This document shows positions 24,619 through 33,167 of a stretch of DNA of 50,768 bases, piece after piece. How positions within the stretch are numbered: the first letter of the stretch is position 1; each line of letters starts with the position of its first letter. Below the pieces are notes generated by a model, which ran no database searches, had not been told where the DNA came from, and worked only from the letters and a program-made list of their open reading frames with translations. The translations under genes and the position numbers were made by a program. The stretch comes from Pleurocapsa sp. CCALA 161 (GTDB lineage: Bacteria; Cyanobacteriota; Cyanobacteriia; Cyanobacteriales; Xenococcaceae): the NCBI RefSeq assembly GCF_003003995.1, contig NZ_PVWF01000026.1:1-50768 (forward strand), given 5' to 3'.

Positions 24619-25494
24619 CTAGTTTACAGGTGTAATACTAGCGATTTTGCCACCTTGTTTATGAATACGTTGGTATTCTTGGGACAGCTGCTCGTAAGGC
24701 ACTAAATATACCTTGTTACTACGACGGAACTTAGATACGCGGTTAACGGCACGGGAAGAATAACCAGTTACTTCGATACGGTATACTTTGCCGTTTTCTC
24801 CTGCACCAGAACCCTGACGAGTGCGCGCACCCAAAGCAGGTTCTTGGAAAGACCAACCATCACCAACAGCACCACCAGAAGGAGGAATTACTGCCAGAGG
24901 AGTACCTTGAATTATATTTTTGTTTAATACAGGAGTCTTGCCTGATAAACTGCCTTTGAAATCGCTGGAAGAAGCACCACGCGCCAAAGCAAACATATGA
25001 GTGAATTCCACCATAGTTTGACCAGGACGACTCTTATAGCCACGATAAAATGGCACAAAGTTTTCGCCATAGGCTTCTTGATATTCGTCACTATCAAGAT
25101 AAGAATCAATTTCGGCTTCCCAACCACCTTCATCCAAAATGGCGCTATGAGCTTTCATTTCATCATAGCCATTGGGCGCACGACCAAGGAAATGCTTAAA
25201 GTTTAGTTCTATAAAGCGATAGCGAGGGCAAGTTTCAAAGAAACGAGAAATGTAAGCATTAGACTTGCCGATTTCTCTAACAAATTCTCTGACGCTTAGT
25301 TGTCCTAGTCTAAACTGAGACTCAGGAACAGTCGCTCTTTCGCTTTCCATAATGTAAGCGTTGCCGAGTACCTGTCTGTAGACAGCGCGGATGATGCTCT
25401 CTACTTCTTCTTCTGAACGACCAGGTATGTATTCAAAAGGAGGGGTATCTTCAAATAAGCCGACACCTAATTCAGATGCTGGTCCAAATGTCAT
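24619..25494 (-). CDS. cpeC: Phycobilisome rod linker, phycoerythrin-associated (CpeC)
   Basis: A 291-residue rod linker, first gene of the cpe run. The N-terminal PBS_linker_poly domain shows IIRAVYRQVLGNAYIMESE, LSVREFVREIGKSNAYISRFFE, YRFIELNFKHFLGRAPNGYDE and YGENFVPFYRGYKSRPG. A long Gly/Ser hinge follows (about 185-230), then a CpcD-like domain ending YLVPYEQLSQEYQRIHKQGGKIASI. CpeC joins the first phycoerythrin hexamer to the phycocyanin part of the rod. The ribosome site AAGGAGA lies eight bases before the ATG. The palindrome at 25566-25583 lies about 70 bp upstream. Confidence 0.93.
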   Translation of the reverse strand: MTFGPASELGVGLFEDTPPFEYIPGRSEEEVESIIRAVYRQVLGNAYIMESERATVPESQFRLGQLSVREFVREIGKSNAYISRFFETCPRYRFIELNFKHFLGRAPNGYDEMKAHSAILDEGGWEAEIDSYLDSDEYQEAYGENFVPFYRGYKSRPGQTMVEFTHMFALARGASSSDFKGSLSGKTPVLNKNIIQGTPLAVIPPSGGAVGDGWSFQEPALGARTRQGSGAGENGKVYRIEVTGYSSRAVNRVSKFRRSNKVYLVPYEQLSQEYQRIHKQGGKIASITPVN

Positions 25495-25565
25495 TTAATA
25501 AATCTCCTTGATTTAGGAATTAATTTTTTTTACACGATGTATTGTTTTAGTATGCCCTAAGTATT

Positions 25566-25583
25566 GCTAGATTTAGATCTAGC
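25566..25583. promoter_or_regulatory. Palindrome upstream of cpeC (putative operator)
   Basis: gctagat-ttag-atctagc: two perfect 7-bp arms around a 4-bp spacer, 72-89 bp upstream of the cpeC start codon. It overlaps where a -35 element would lie if catact at 25552-25557 is the -10. It is a good candidate binding site for a dimeric regulator of the operon; that role is inferred. Confidence 0.5.
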
Positions 25584-25968
25584 TAAACATTAGGCTGTAA
25601 TAGTTTAATACAAACGCTTAAGGGTGAGTTTTATGTAGATACACAAACTCGACAAGCAGATCTAAGCTCAGATATTTTTATCTACTGCTCGTTCAATGCT
25701 CATCACAGCTTCATTTCCTGAATATGGGAAATAAACTTTTTTGGCTAACTGAGCAAAAGCAAAGTAGGAAAATATCAAACAACTTAATCTTTAATATTTC
25801 ATTACTCAACAGGTACTCAAGTCGTTGTACGCCAATTTATTTAATTACAAATATCTTGGGATAGAGTCTTTTTCTCAAGAGTTCTAGCACCATAATATTA
25901 AGACACCGTATAATACAGCGTAATTTTAAAAGGTGTTCGACCTAAATCTCAAATCTTAAACATAAGTC

Positions 25969-25992
25969 TTCAAGACAAATTTTCAAGACAAA
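25969..25992. repeat. Tandem direct repeat ttcaagacaaa (x2, 13-bp period)
   Basis: Two exact 11-bp copies at 25969-25979 and 25982-25992. The first overlaps the palindrome gtcttcaagac. It is far (about 480 bp) from cpeC and its meaning is unknown. Confidence 0.45.
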
Positions 25993-26190
25993 GTATAAAT
26001 CGACCTTTTTTCACACCTAGCATGTGTAAATCTCAGCCTAATTCAATTAATATGAATCGGGAGTGAGGTTTACAGTCTATTTATACAATGCTGCTAGAAC
26101 CGATCCTATCAAGTTTTGTAAAACTTAATGAGAACTTGATAAACAATTGTTAAGCAATAAGCAGAGTATTTAACAAATTTCAGCTTTAAA

Positions 26191-26748
26191 TTAGTTGAGA
26201 ATCTTTTGTTCTACGCCAAAGCCAGCCAAAAGGACGTTTTCAAGCGGTTGTCCTTCACTAGGCTTGGCATAATTAAGAATTTGTCGAATACGTAAAGTAG
26301 GGTTAGTAAGAGTAATAGAGTCAACGGAAACCACACGGGTATAGTTGGTGGTCATTAATAATTCTCTGGTTTTTGGATCGAAGCTGAAATGAGAAACGAT
26401 TGGTCGATCTTCTTCGTAAGCGCGATCGCGCAAATAATCTCCTTCTAGCAACATATTTGTCTCCGACTTGGGGACAAACATCAGATTAAGATTCTGTTTT
26501 TTCTCTTCCCCTTTTTCCGAAATCGTATAGAAACCCAAGTTAAACCCTGGTAAACTCTCTAGATTATCTAGCTGGTCGTAAGCATTATCAAGAAGTACCT
26601 TACTTTTTTGTTCACTGGTTAACGGCTGCACTTCAAAAGTAGTTTGCGATCGCTCAATTTCTTGATAAGCTAGATAATGATAAGTGCGATCGGACTGCCA
26701 ATTACCAATGCAGTCAGCAAAAAATTGTTCAAATACGATGGTGTTCAT
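26191..26748 (-). CDS. CpcS/CpeS-family lyase-like protein (CpcU/CpeU type?)
   Basis: A 185-residue lipocalin-fold protein. The family opening FEQFFADCIGNWQSDRTYHYL is present, but with NWQSDRTYHY instead of KWxSQRTxHH, and the C-terminal strands LTNPTLRIRQIL are kept. The middle has LNLMFVPKSETNMLLEGDYLRD. CpcS/U/V-type proteins load bilins on Cys-82-equivalent sites or act as partners of the active lyase. Its divergence from CpeS suggests a distinct role, such as CpeU or CpcU. It lies 21 bp after the unknown gene, upstream of the cpe operon and on the same strand. Confidence 0.8.
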   Translation of the reverse strand: MNTIVFEQFFADCIGNWQSDRTYHYLAYQEIERSQTTFEVQPLTSEQKSKVLLDNAYDQLDNLESLPGFNLGFYTISEKGEEKKQNLNLMFVPKSETNMLLEGDYLRDRAYEEDRPIVSHFSFDPKTRELLMTTNYTRVVSVDSITLTNPTLRIRQILNYAKPSEGQPLENVLLAGFGVEQKILN

Positions 26749-26769
26749 TAGTTAGTTAGTTAAAAAAGA

Positions 26770-27231
26770 CTAAGCCTTGAGAAATTCAATTTTAAAAATG
26801 CGCTCGCCAGATTTACCAGCGGTCAGATTATGCCAATTAATCTCAGCCAGGAATGCTTCTGCTGCCAAAGTTTCCACCACATCAACCCCCCATTCACCAG
26901 TTTGTAAAGAAGTGGGGGATGTGCTAGCAACGGGAGTAGCTTTTTTGCCTCCTAAAATTAAAGTATCGATCGCCACGGTCGAGTCAAGCTGTTGACTTTT
27001 TCGTTTGTTGGTGAGGATCTCCCCGCACATCTGACCAATCTCTTGCGGTTCAAATTTATCTACAGGGAATAGTATTTCCACGACCCAATGAGGATTTTCA
27101 ATTAAGCTACAGTTAATATTCTCTTTGCCTTGTAGTCCATCAATAAATATTTGGGTAAACTCTTCTCTGTTTAACGTAGGCAGTTCATGATTGTGTAGAT
27201 TGAAATTGTGCGAGAGTAACATTCTCCCCAT
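26770..27231 (-). CDS. Unrecognised protein paired with a CpcS-type lyase
   Basis: About 150-158 residues, function unknown. The frame extends to a GTG at 27246; ATG codons at 27231 and 27222 are better starts, the latter with a nearby GGGGAG. The protein has HNHELPTLNREEFTQIFIDGL, PHWVVEILFPVDKFEPQEIG, IDTLILGGKKATPVAS, then a Trp-containing C-terminal half (FLAEINWHNLTAGKSGERIFKIEF). It looks globular and soluble with no signal peptide. It is 21 bp upstream of a CpcS/CpeS-family gene and beside the cpe operon, so a role in bilin attachment or phycobilisome assembly is inferred from position only. Confidence 0.65.
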   Translation of the reverse strand: MGRMLLSHNFNLHNHELPTLNREEFTQIFIDGLQGKENINCSLIENPHWVVEILFPVDKFEPQEIGQMCGEILTNKRKSQQLDSTVAIDTLILGGKKATPVASTSPTSLQTGEWGVDVVETLAAEAFLAEINWHNLTAGKSGERIFKIEFLKA

Positions 27232-27443
27232 AGATTGAGCGCTCACAATATTTAAGTATTTCTAAATCAAAGGCTATCTTCCAACATAACAGAGACGCGA
27301 TCGCATTTTCTATCTAACCAAAGTTAGGTCTTGATCAAGGTTGAGGTTTTTCATCAATTTAACTCTTAACTTTTGACTTTTATCGTTGTGTTAATCATAC
27401 TCAGGTATATTTGAGTATCCATCTGCCACTACTGATAAAGTTT

Positions 27444-28130
27444 ATGTTTAAGTCTATTACTCACGTGATCTATGACATGGATGGATTGCTGTTAGACACA
27501 GAATCATTACATGAACAAGTCAATAGCGAAGTGGTTAATCGTTATGGCAAGACTTTTGATCGGTCAGCCAAAATGGCGATCGCTGGAAGACCGACTTTAG
27601 ATTCAGCAAGGATTTTAGTCGATCTACTTCAGCTTCCCCTGACGGCAACGGAGTATTTAGTAGAACGTAACAAGCTGCTTTATCCCCTATATAGCAGTGC
27701 CAAAGTTTTACCAGGAACAGTTGAACTAATCCAGCATCTAGCTAATCATCATATTCCCCAGGCGATCGCTTCTAGTTCTTCTCGCCATCATTTTGAGATG
27801 AAAACTATCAATCATCAGCAATGGTTGAAGCTATTTGAAATTACTACTTTAGGGGATGATCCTGAGATTGAGTTGGGAAAACCAGCACCAGATATATTTT
27901 TACTAGCAGCCAAAAGATTAAAAGCTAATCCAGAACAGTGTTTAGTGTTTGAAGACTCGGTGGCGGGAATGCAGGCAGCGATCGCCGCAGGCATGTCTGT
28001 AGTGGTAATTCCCGATGCTGTCTTTGATTTTCGGTTGTTTGAAGCAGCAGATCAGATACTTGGATCGATGACTAAGTTTGACCCGCAAGACTGGGGTTTA
28101 CCAGGGTATGAAGCAATTACTCAGGATTAA
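27444..28130 (+). CDS. HAD superfamily (subfamily IA) phosphatase
   Basis: A 228-residue HAD-IA hydrolase similar to beta-phosphoglucomutase or GPP/2-deoxyglucose-6-phosphatase types. Motif I is VIYDMDGLLLDTES with the nucleophile Asp11 and general-acid Asp13, motif II IASSSSRHHFE, and motifs III/IV GKPAPDIFLLAAKRL and CLVFEDSVAGMQAA. The frame can start upstream at a TTG, but the ATG at 27444 gives the usual family N-terminus. It is a soluble sugar-phosphate or nucleotide phosphatase; substrate not deducible. No operon partner. Confidence 0.88.
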   Translation: MFKSITHVIYDMDGLLLDTESLHEQVNSEVVNRYGKTFDRSAKMAIAGRPTLDSARILVDLLQLPLTATEYLVERNKLLYPLYSSAKVLPGTVELIQHLANHHIPQAIASSSSRHHFEMKTINHQQWLKLFEITTLGDDPEIELGKPAPDIFLLAAKRLKANPEQCLVFEDSVAGMQAAIAAGMSVVVIPDAVFDFRLFEAADQILGSMTKFDPQDWGLPGYEAITQD

Positions 28131-28245
28131 ATTAAAATATTTGATGTTTTTGAACTTGAAAAAACTTGAGCAAAAGATCGGCACAAGATCTGTTTACAAT
28201 TAGTAAAGTTAGCTACTCCTTTAAAAAATATTTTATCGATCTCTA

Positions 28246-29253
28246 ATGACTTTGATTCGTATCCCTCAATCGTGGTCAATATCAGAAAATCAAATTACTC
28301 CCCCAAGACTTTACTACAATCGCCGTAGCTTTATTAAAACTCTAATTGGTGCTGGTATCGGTGCTAGTCTGTTACCTCTGACTGGATGTCAGGGTAGCAC
28401 ATCAGGAATTGGCAAATCTGCCTCGGCGGTAGAGTTGGAAAAAAGTATTAACTTGCCAAAGATCGACTCATTTACTAAAAATCCTGATTTTCAGCAGGTA
28501 GATAGACCGATTGTCGCAGAAAAGGTCGCCGCACAATACAACAATTTCTATGAATTTGGTGGAACCAAGAAAATTTGGCTAGATGCCCAAAAGCTGCCTA
28601 CAGAAAACTGGAAAGTAGAGGTGGCGGGGTTAATTAAGAATCCTCAAACTTATGATCTGGATGATTTAAAACGAAAATTTCCTCAAGAAGAAAGAGTCTA
28701 CCGTTTCCGCTGTGTGGAAGCTTGGTCAATGGTCTTACCTTGGATTGGATTCCCAATGAAGGCTTTATTAGCAGACGTTGAACCCACTGCTAAGGCAAAG
28801 TTTGTTAGTTTTACCTCATTCTACGATCCAGAGATCACTAAAGGTCCTGGTTTCCATCTTGGCTCATTACCTTGGCCCTATACGGAAGGATTACGCATTG
28901 AAGAAATGGCTAACGATTTAGCTTTCTTTGCCACGGGTATTTTTGGTCACGATTTACCTAAACAACACGGCGCACCGTTACGCATGGTAACACCTTGGAA
29001 ATATGGTTTTAAAGGAGCAAAATCGATTGTTCAAATTGAATTTTTAGCAGAACAACCTGCCACATACTGGAATACCCTAGACCCTAACGAATATAAGTTT
29101 GAGGCTAACGTCAATCCTGATGTACCTCATCCTCGATGGTCACAGGCAACAGAGAAGTTTATTAGCACAGGGCCTGGATTATCTTGGGAAATTAAGGAAA
29201 CATTGCCCTACAACGGTTATGGAGAATATGTAAGCCAGTTATATAGAGCGTAA
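28246..29253 (+). CDS. msrP: Protein-methionine-sulfoxide reductase catalytic subunit MsrP (YedY)
   Basis: A 335-residue molybdopterin enzyme of the SUOX fold that reduces methionine sulfoxide in periplasmic proteins. A Tat signal is visible (NRRSFIKTLIGAGIGASLLP, with RR at 26-27). The molybdenum-ligand Cys is in YRFRCVEAWSMVLPW (Cys156). Other family segments are FGGTKKIWLDAQKLP, GLRIEEMANDLAFFATGIFG and WKYGFKGAKSIV. The heme-subunit gene msrQ is not seen next to it in this window. Confidence 0.93.
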   Translation: MTLIRIPQSWSISENQITPPRLYYNRRSFIKTLIGAGIGASLLPLTGCQGSTSGIGKSASAVELEKSINLPKIDSFTKNPDFQQVDRPIVAEKVAAQYNNFYEFGGTKKIWLDAQKLPTENWKVEVAGLIKNPQTYDLDDLKRKFPQEERVYRFRCVEAWSMVLPWIGFPMKALLADVEPTAKAKFVSFTSFYDPEITKGPGFHLGSLPWPYTEGLRIEEMANDLAFFATGIFGHDLPKQHGAPLRMVTPWKYGFKGAKSIVQIEFLAEQPATYWNTLDPNEYKFEANVNPDVPHPRWSQATEKFISTGPGLSWEIKETLPYNGYGEYVSQLYRA

Positions 29254-29346
29254 GTTCCATGAGTCGTCTTCAGCCAATAGAGTTTATACTAAATCTGTTT
29301 AATCTGCTCTTATTTTATGTTTGTTATGTTTGCCCAAAAGCAACAG

Positions 29347-30003
29347 TTAGCGTTTTTGTAAAATTGCTTTCATAACTGCTTTTGACTGTTCAATTTCTGC
29401 CGAAGAGGGTGCTGTTTGCTGCCAACTAGAGCGCTGATTTAAATTTTCAATCCATTTGGTTACTTTAGGATATGTTTTTAAACTAATTCCGAGATTAGGA
29501 ATTGCGGCAACTGCTGTTCCTGCCACGATATCGGCATAAGTTAATTGTTCTTGAATCAAATAAAGTTGATCTTCGATGAGACTGTCTTCAAAATATTGCA
29601 ATACTGTTGCCATACTTTGTTCAGCTTGTTTGATTTTCTGCTCTTCAACTGTTAAATCGAGCATTTGTTTCATCAACACAATAGAAGCAGGAGGCAGTTC
29701 ATTAACGGTTACTAATTCAATCATACGTACCTTAGCTATATCCTCAGCATTGGTAGGCATGAAAGAAGGATCAGAATATTTAGCTTCGAGATAATCTAAA
29801 ATTGCCAAAGACTCGAAAATTTTAAAGTCTCGATCTATTAATACGGGAATATGATGAAAAGGATTAAGCTGCAAAAAATCTGGTTTAAATTGATCGCCGT
29901 TGAGTTTCAATAATACTGGTTCAAACTCTAGATTTTTTTCTAAAAGAGTTACCCAAACTCGACGAGCATTGATTGAAAGACGCGAATAGTAAAATTTCAG
30001 CAT
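29347..30003 (-). CDS. Glutathione S-transferase family protein
   Basis: A 218-residue GST. The N-terminal thioredoxin-like domain (about 1-75) shows FYYSRLSINARRVWVTLLEK, with Ser/Asn near the catalytic position, and the glutathione-binding NPFHHIPVLIDRDFKIFESLAILDYLE (residues FES at the gamma-Glu site). The C-terminal helical domain includes LTYADIVAGTAVAAIPNLG. Class is not clear (close to the theta/beta-like bacterial group). It probably acts in peroxide or electrophile detoxification. It lies downstream of fba on the same strand but a terminator separates them. Confidence 0.9.
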   Translation of the reverse strand: MLKFYYSRLSINARRVWVTLLEKNLEFEPVLLKLNGDQFKPDFLQLNPFHHIPVLIDRDFKIFESLAILDYLEAKYSDPSFMPTNAEDIAKVRMIELVTVNELPPASIVLMKQMLDLTVEEQKIKQAEQSMATVLQYFEDSLIEDQLYLIQEQLTYADIVAGTAVAAIPNLGISLKTYPKVTKWIENLNQRSSWQQTAPSSAEIEQSKAVMKAILQKR

Positions 30004-30041
30004 GATTAAAACCTCTCAAAGAATTGACAATCCAGTCTAGA

Positions 30042-30080
30042 TAAAAAAAAGAAAAGAGTGGCTATAGTTGACCACTCTTA
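30042..30080 (-). terminator. Rho-independent terminator of fba
   Basis: In the minus-strand transcript aagagtgg - 10 nt - ccactctt forms an 8-bp perfect stem, followed by ttcttttttttat. It lies 57-95 bp after the fba stop codon and upstream of the GST gene, so fba is expected to end here. Confidence 0.85.
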
Positions 30081-30136
30081 TACATATTAAATCCAGTTAT
30101 ATTTATCTGGTCTGATCTTGTTAGGTATTTTTAAAC

Positions 30137-31216
30137 CTATACAGAGACAGTTGTTTTGTTGCTAGTAGACAGTTCGCCTTTAGCATATTTAGCAGCATAG
30201 TCATCCAAGGAAACTTGCTTGATTTTGCCAGCATTTCCAGCAGTACCAAACGCTTCATAACGTCTGAGACAGACAGTTTTCATGTATGCAATGGAAGGCT
30301 TGAGGAAGTGGCGGGGGTCAAAATTGGAAGGATCTTTGAAAGCTGCTTCACGAATAGCAGCAGTAATAGCCAAACGGTTGTCAGTATCGATGTTAACTTT
30401 ACGTACACCACTCTTGATTCCTTTTTGAATCTCTTCTACAGGTACACCATAAGTTTCGGGGATTTTACCACCATTGGCATTAATAATGTCGATCCACTCT
30501 TGAGGTACGGAAGATGAACCGTGCATTACCAAGTGAACGTTAGGTAAACGACGGTGAATTTCTTCAATTCTGCTGATCGCGAGGATTTCGCCAGTAGGTT
30601 TGCGAGTAAACTTGTACGCACCATGGCTAGTACCGATCGCCACTGCTAAAGCGTCTACCTGAGTGCGTTCTACGAATTCTACTGCTTCATCAGGATCGGT
30701 CAATAGTTGGTCTTTGCTTAAAGCACCTTCAAAACCGTGTCCATCTTCAGCTTCACCTTTACCAGTTTCTAATGAACCTAAACAACCTAGTTCACCTTCA
30801 ACAGAAGCACCAACGGAGTGAGCTACTTTAACAACTTCTGCGGTAACATTAACGTTGTACTCAAAGCTAGCAGGAGTTTTGGCATCTGCTTCTAAAGAAC
30901 CATCCATCATAACGCTAGTAAAGCCGTTGCGAATTGCCGAATAGCAAGTTGCTGGACTATTACCATGATCTTGGTGCATAGCTATGGGAAGATGGGGATA
31001 GCTTTCTGCTGCTGCCATAACTAAGTGACGCAGGAAATTTTCGCCAGCATACTGACGCGCACCACGAGAAGCTTGCAAAATGACAGGACTGTCAGCTTCA
31101 TTTGCAGCTTCCATAATGGAGATAATTTGCTCCATGTTGTTGACGTTGTAAGCAGGAATACCGTAGTTATTTTCAGCAGCGTGTTCTAAAAGCAAACGCA
31201 TTGGGACGAGCGCCAT
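30137..31216 (-). CDS. fba: Class II fructose-1,6-bisphosphate aldolase
   Basis: A 359-residue zinc-dependent aldolase used in the Calvin cycle and glycolysis. Zinc ligands and catalytic residues are in [17 protein letters not shown] and [15 protein letters not shown], the substrate loop in [15 protein letters not shown], and a later ligand in [14 protein letters not shown]. It is of the long cyanobacterial CbbA type with the C-terminal [19 protein letters not shown]. The ATG has AGGGAGA eight bases upstream. A strong terminator follows, so it is monocistronic. Confidence 0.96.
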   Translation of the reverse strand: MALVPMRLLLEHAAENNYGIPAYNVNNMEQIISIMEAANEADSPVILQASRGARQYAGENFLRHLVMAAAESYPHLPIAMHQDHGNSPATCYSAIRNGFTSVMMDGSLEADAKTPASFEYNVNVTAEVVKVAHSVGASVEGELGCLGSLETGKGEAEDGHGFEGALSKDQLLTDPDEAVEFVERTQVDALAVAIGTSHGAYKFTRKPTGEILAISRIEEIHRRLPNVHLVMHGSSSVPQEWIDIINANGGKIPETYGVPVEEIQKGIKSGVRKVNIDTDNRLAITAAIREAAFKDPSNFDPRHFLKPSIAYMKTVCLRRYEAFGTAGNAGKIKQVSLDDYAAKYAKGELSTSNKTTVSV

Positions 31217-31403
31217 ATATATTCTCCCTAATTTATATTCTTGTCAAATAGATAAGTTTTTAAGAAATTTAAACTTCTTACTTGTCAATCTTAAGATATT
31301 TTTTACATCTAGACTAATATAATTTGCTAATGACCTCAAAATAACTTTTGGTTATAGCTAGTTTTCCACTGAGAATTTGGCAGAGAAATTTATGTGGTAA
31401 TAG

Positions 31404-32123
31404 TTATTCTTGGTTTGCTTCTAAAAGCTTGAGGCTATTGATGCAAATAGAATTATCGCTTTGAACTTTGATAATTCCTTGACGGCGCAATTTTCCCATC
31501 AGCCTAGTTACCGTAACTCTAGTTGAGCCGATCGCACTGCCGATTTGAGCATGGGTTAAGCTATAGGGCAGACAGCAATATTCTTGTTGTTCTACGCCAT
31601 ATTCTTCGAGTAGAAGAGTGAGGAAACTGGTGAGGCGATCGATTGTTTTTCTCTGCCCCAAAGCACTCAGCCAAAGTAATTTACGCTGGTGTTGATAACG
31701 AAAAACTTCGTATAGCTGTTGCCGAAAACCAGGCCAGTTTTTGAGATCCTGCCAATATAGCCAAGCAATGTGAGTTTCATCCACATGAGCATAAGCCTGA
31801 ATCTGAAAACTAGATTGAGTCACAATTTCAAAGGGTTTTTCTGCCCCTACAAAACCCAAAAATGATTCTTCCAAAAGATCTAATTCTGCTTGGGCCAAAT
31901 TTATCTCAAGCATTTCTGGGGTTACATTTTTAGTTTGACTTACCAAACGCACAGCACCTTGATTAACTAGGTAAATTAGCTGAGGGCGAGCAGGTATTTG
32001 TTCATCCTTGTGAAAAATGCGATCGCGATAATGAGTTTGCGCCCAGTCAATGATATTTTGCCAGGTAAAGCTGGTTTTAGATTCCTCGGACGAGTTTTCG
32101 GCAGGTTGCATAGTGAAAGGCAA
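31404..32123 (-). CDS. Crp/Fnr-family transcriptional regulator
   Basis: A 239-residue regulator with an N-terminal cupin domain (about 35-145) and a C-terminal winged helix. The helix-turn-helix is PYSLTHAQIGSAIGSTRVTVTRLMGKLRRQGII. The cupin part lacks an obvious cAMP pocket (no clear FGExxL...RxA), so it is probably not a classical CRP. It is not NtcA by its residues. Its ATG is 28 bp from the divergent ArgRS-like gene, so it may control that gene or itself. Ligand is unknown. Confidence 0.85.
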   Translation of the reverse strand: MPFTMQPAENSSEESKTSFTWQNIIDWAQTHYRDRIFHKDEQIPARPQLIYLVNQGAVRLVSQTKNVTPEMLEINLAQAELDLLEESFLGFVGAEKPFEIVTQSSFQIQAYAHVDETHIAWLYWQDLKNWPGFRQQLYEVFRYQHQRKLLWLSALGQRKTIDRLTSFLTLLLEEYGVEQQEYCCLPYSLTHAQIGSAIGSTRVTVTRLMGKLRRQGIIKVQSDNSICINSLKLLEANQE

Positions 32124-32151
32124 AATAAACTTAATGCATATTTGATTTTAC

Positions 32152-33147
32152 ATGGACAGCAATGTATCAAAAAAAACAAATTCACATAACTTTTTTAAAC
32201 TACGATTTAATCAGAAAAAACTAGGTATTTCTGTCAAGAATCTATTAAAACAAGAACTACTGTTAATTTTAGATTTATATCAACAAAAGCTGAATGTAAA
32301 AATTGAACCAAAGTTACTGACAAATCTACTAGAAGTTAAAGTTGAGGTTTTTCCTGGAAAAAGTAGCCCAACATCTTGGAGAAATTACTGCTTGAGAACC
32401 AACAGTAGTGATTTAGCGAAAGTGCAGTATCTGCCAATTATTTATAGTTGTCCTCTTGGTATGTCTTTGGCAGCAAATTTACAGCAGTCGCCTCAAACAA
32501 TTATGGAACAACTAGCCTGTTTACTAACTTCAAAAGACGATCCTGATTTAGAGCGCAGGCAGCTATTAACAGAAATAGTTTCCTCTGGTTGGATTAACTT
32601 TTATCTAGATGCTAGGTTTATTGCTGATTGGTTAGGGCGATCGCTTTGCTGGAGTCAAAATAACGGAATTAATCAACCACAATTAACTGCTAGAGCAATT
32701 TATACTCTAGATACTACCCCAACTAAATTATTTCCTGCTCAATATATTCATGCTCGTTGCTGTAGCTTGCTACGTTTGGGAGCAAGAGAAAACCTGATTA
32801 CCTTAGCAGATAACCAAGCACAAATTACACAACCAGAATCAATTCCCTGGTTAGATCGAGAACATAACTTATGGCTTTCTGAGATAGCCGAATATAATTT
32901 ACTCCAACAGTTAATGACTATATCCGACTCGTGGGTAGACAACAGTGATTGCCGTTGGTCAAAACTAGCTTTAAACTTAAGCCAAAACACAGCAATTTTT
33001 CTAGCGGATTGCCGCTTTCTGGGAGAGGTTAAACAAAAATATCCCCAAAAAGCGATCGCTCGTCTGGGGTTAATTGTTCTAGTTCAATTTTGGTTAGAGA
33101 AGATCCTGGTAGAAAAATTAGGAGTAGCAGCACCAAGGGAATTATAA
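32152..33147 (+). CDS. ArgRS-like protein lacking the catalytic domain (DALR anticodon-binding type)
   Basis: A 331-residue cyanobacterial protein. The C-terminal part from about residue 180 matches the DALR anticodon-binding helices of arginyl-tRNA synthetase (the LFPAQYIHARCCSLLRLG pattern, then LLQQLMTISDSW). An internal segment SSGWINFYLDARFIADWLG is like the ArgRS N-terminal additional domain (GxGFINFxLS...). The Rossmann catalytic domain with HIGH and KMSK is missing, so it should not charge tRNA. It may bind tRNA or be a regulator. The divergent Crp gene is 28 bp away and a GT2 follows after 20 bp. Confidence 0.75.
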   Translation: MDSNVSKKTNSHNFFKLRFNQKKLGISVKNLLKQELLLILDLYQQKLNVKIEPKLLTNLLEVKVEVFPGKSSPTSWRNYCLRTNSSDLAKVQYLPIIYSCPLGMSLAANLQQSPQTIMEQLACLLTSKDDPDLERRQLLTEIVSSGWINFYLDARFIADWLGRSLCWSQNNGINQPQLTARAIYTLDTTPTKLFPAQYIHARCCSLLRLGARENLITLADNQAQITQPESIPWLDREHNLWLSEIAEYNLLQQLMTISDSWVDNSDCRWSKLALNLSQNTAIFLADCRFLGEVKQKYPQKAIARLGLIVLVQFWLEKILVEKLGVAAPREL

Positions 33148-33167
33148 AATCAAAGATAAATATAGCC

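Larger units (their letters stand above)
25495..26190. other. Control region upstream of the cpe operon
   Basis: A stretch of 696 bp without a gene, AT-rich. It holds the palindrome at 25566-25583, a possible -10 (catact, 25552-25557 on the minus strand) and a tandem direct repeat at 25969-25992. The part nearer 26190 is also the downstream region of the CpcS-like gene. I searched for the L-box motif TTGCACA known from chromatic acclimation genes and did not find it. Confidence 0.55.

Noticed and set aside
24924-25206. Frames on both strands within cpeC
   Set aside because: They are out-of-frame shadows of the well-supported linker gene.
25495-26190. L-box (TTGCACA direct repeat) of chromatic acclimation in the cpeC leader
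   Set aside because: The motif is absent on both strands in this region.
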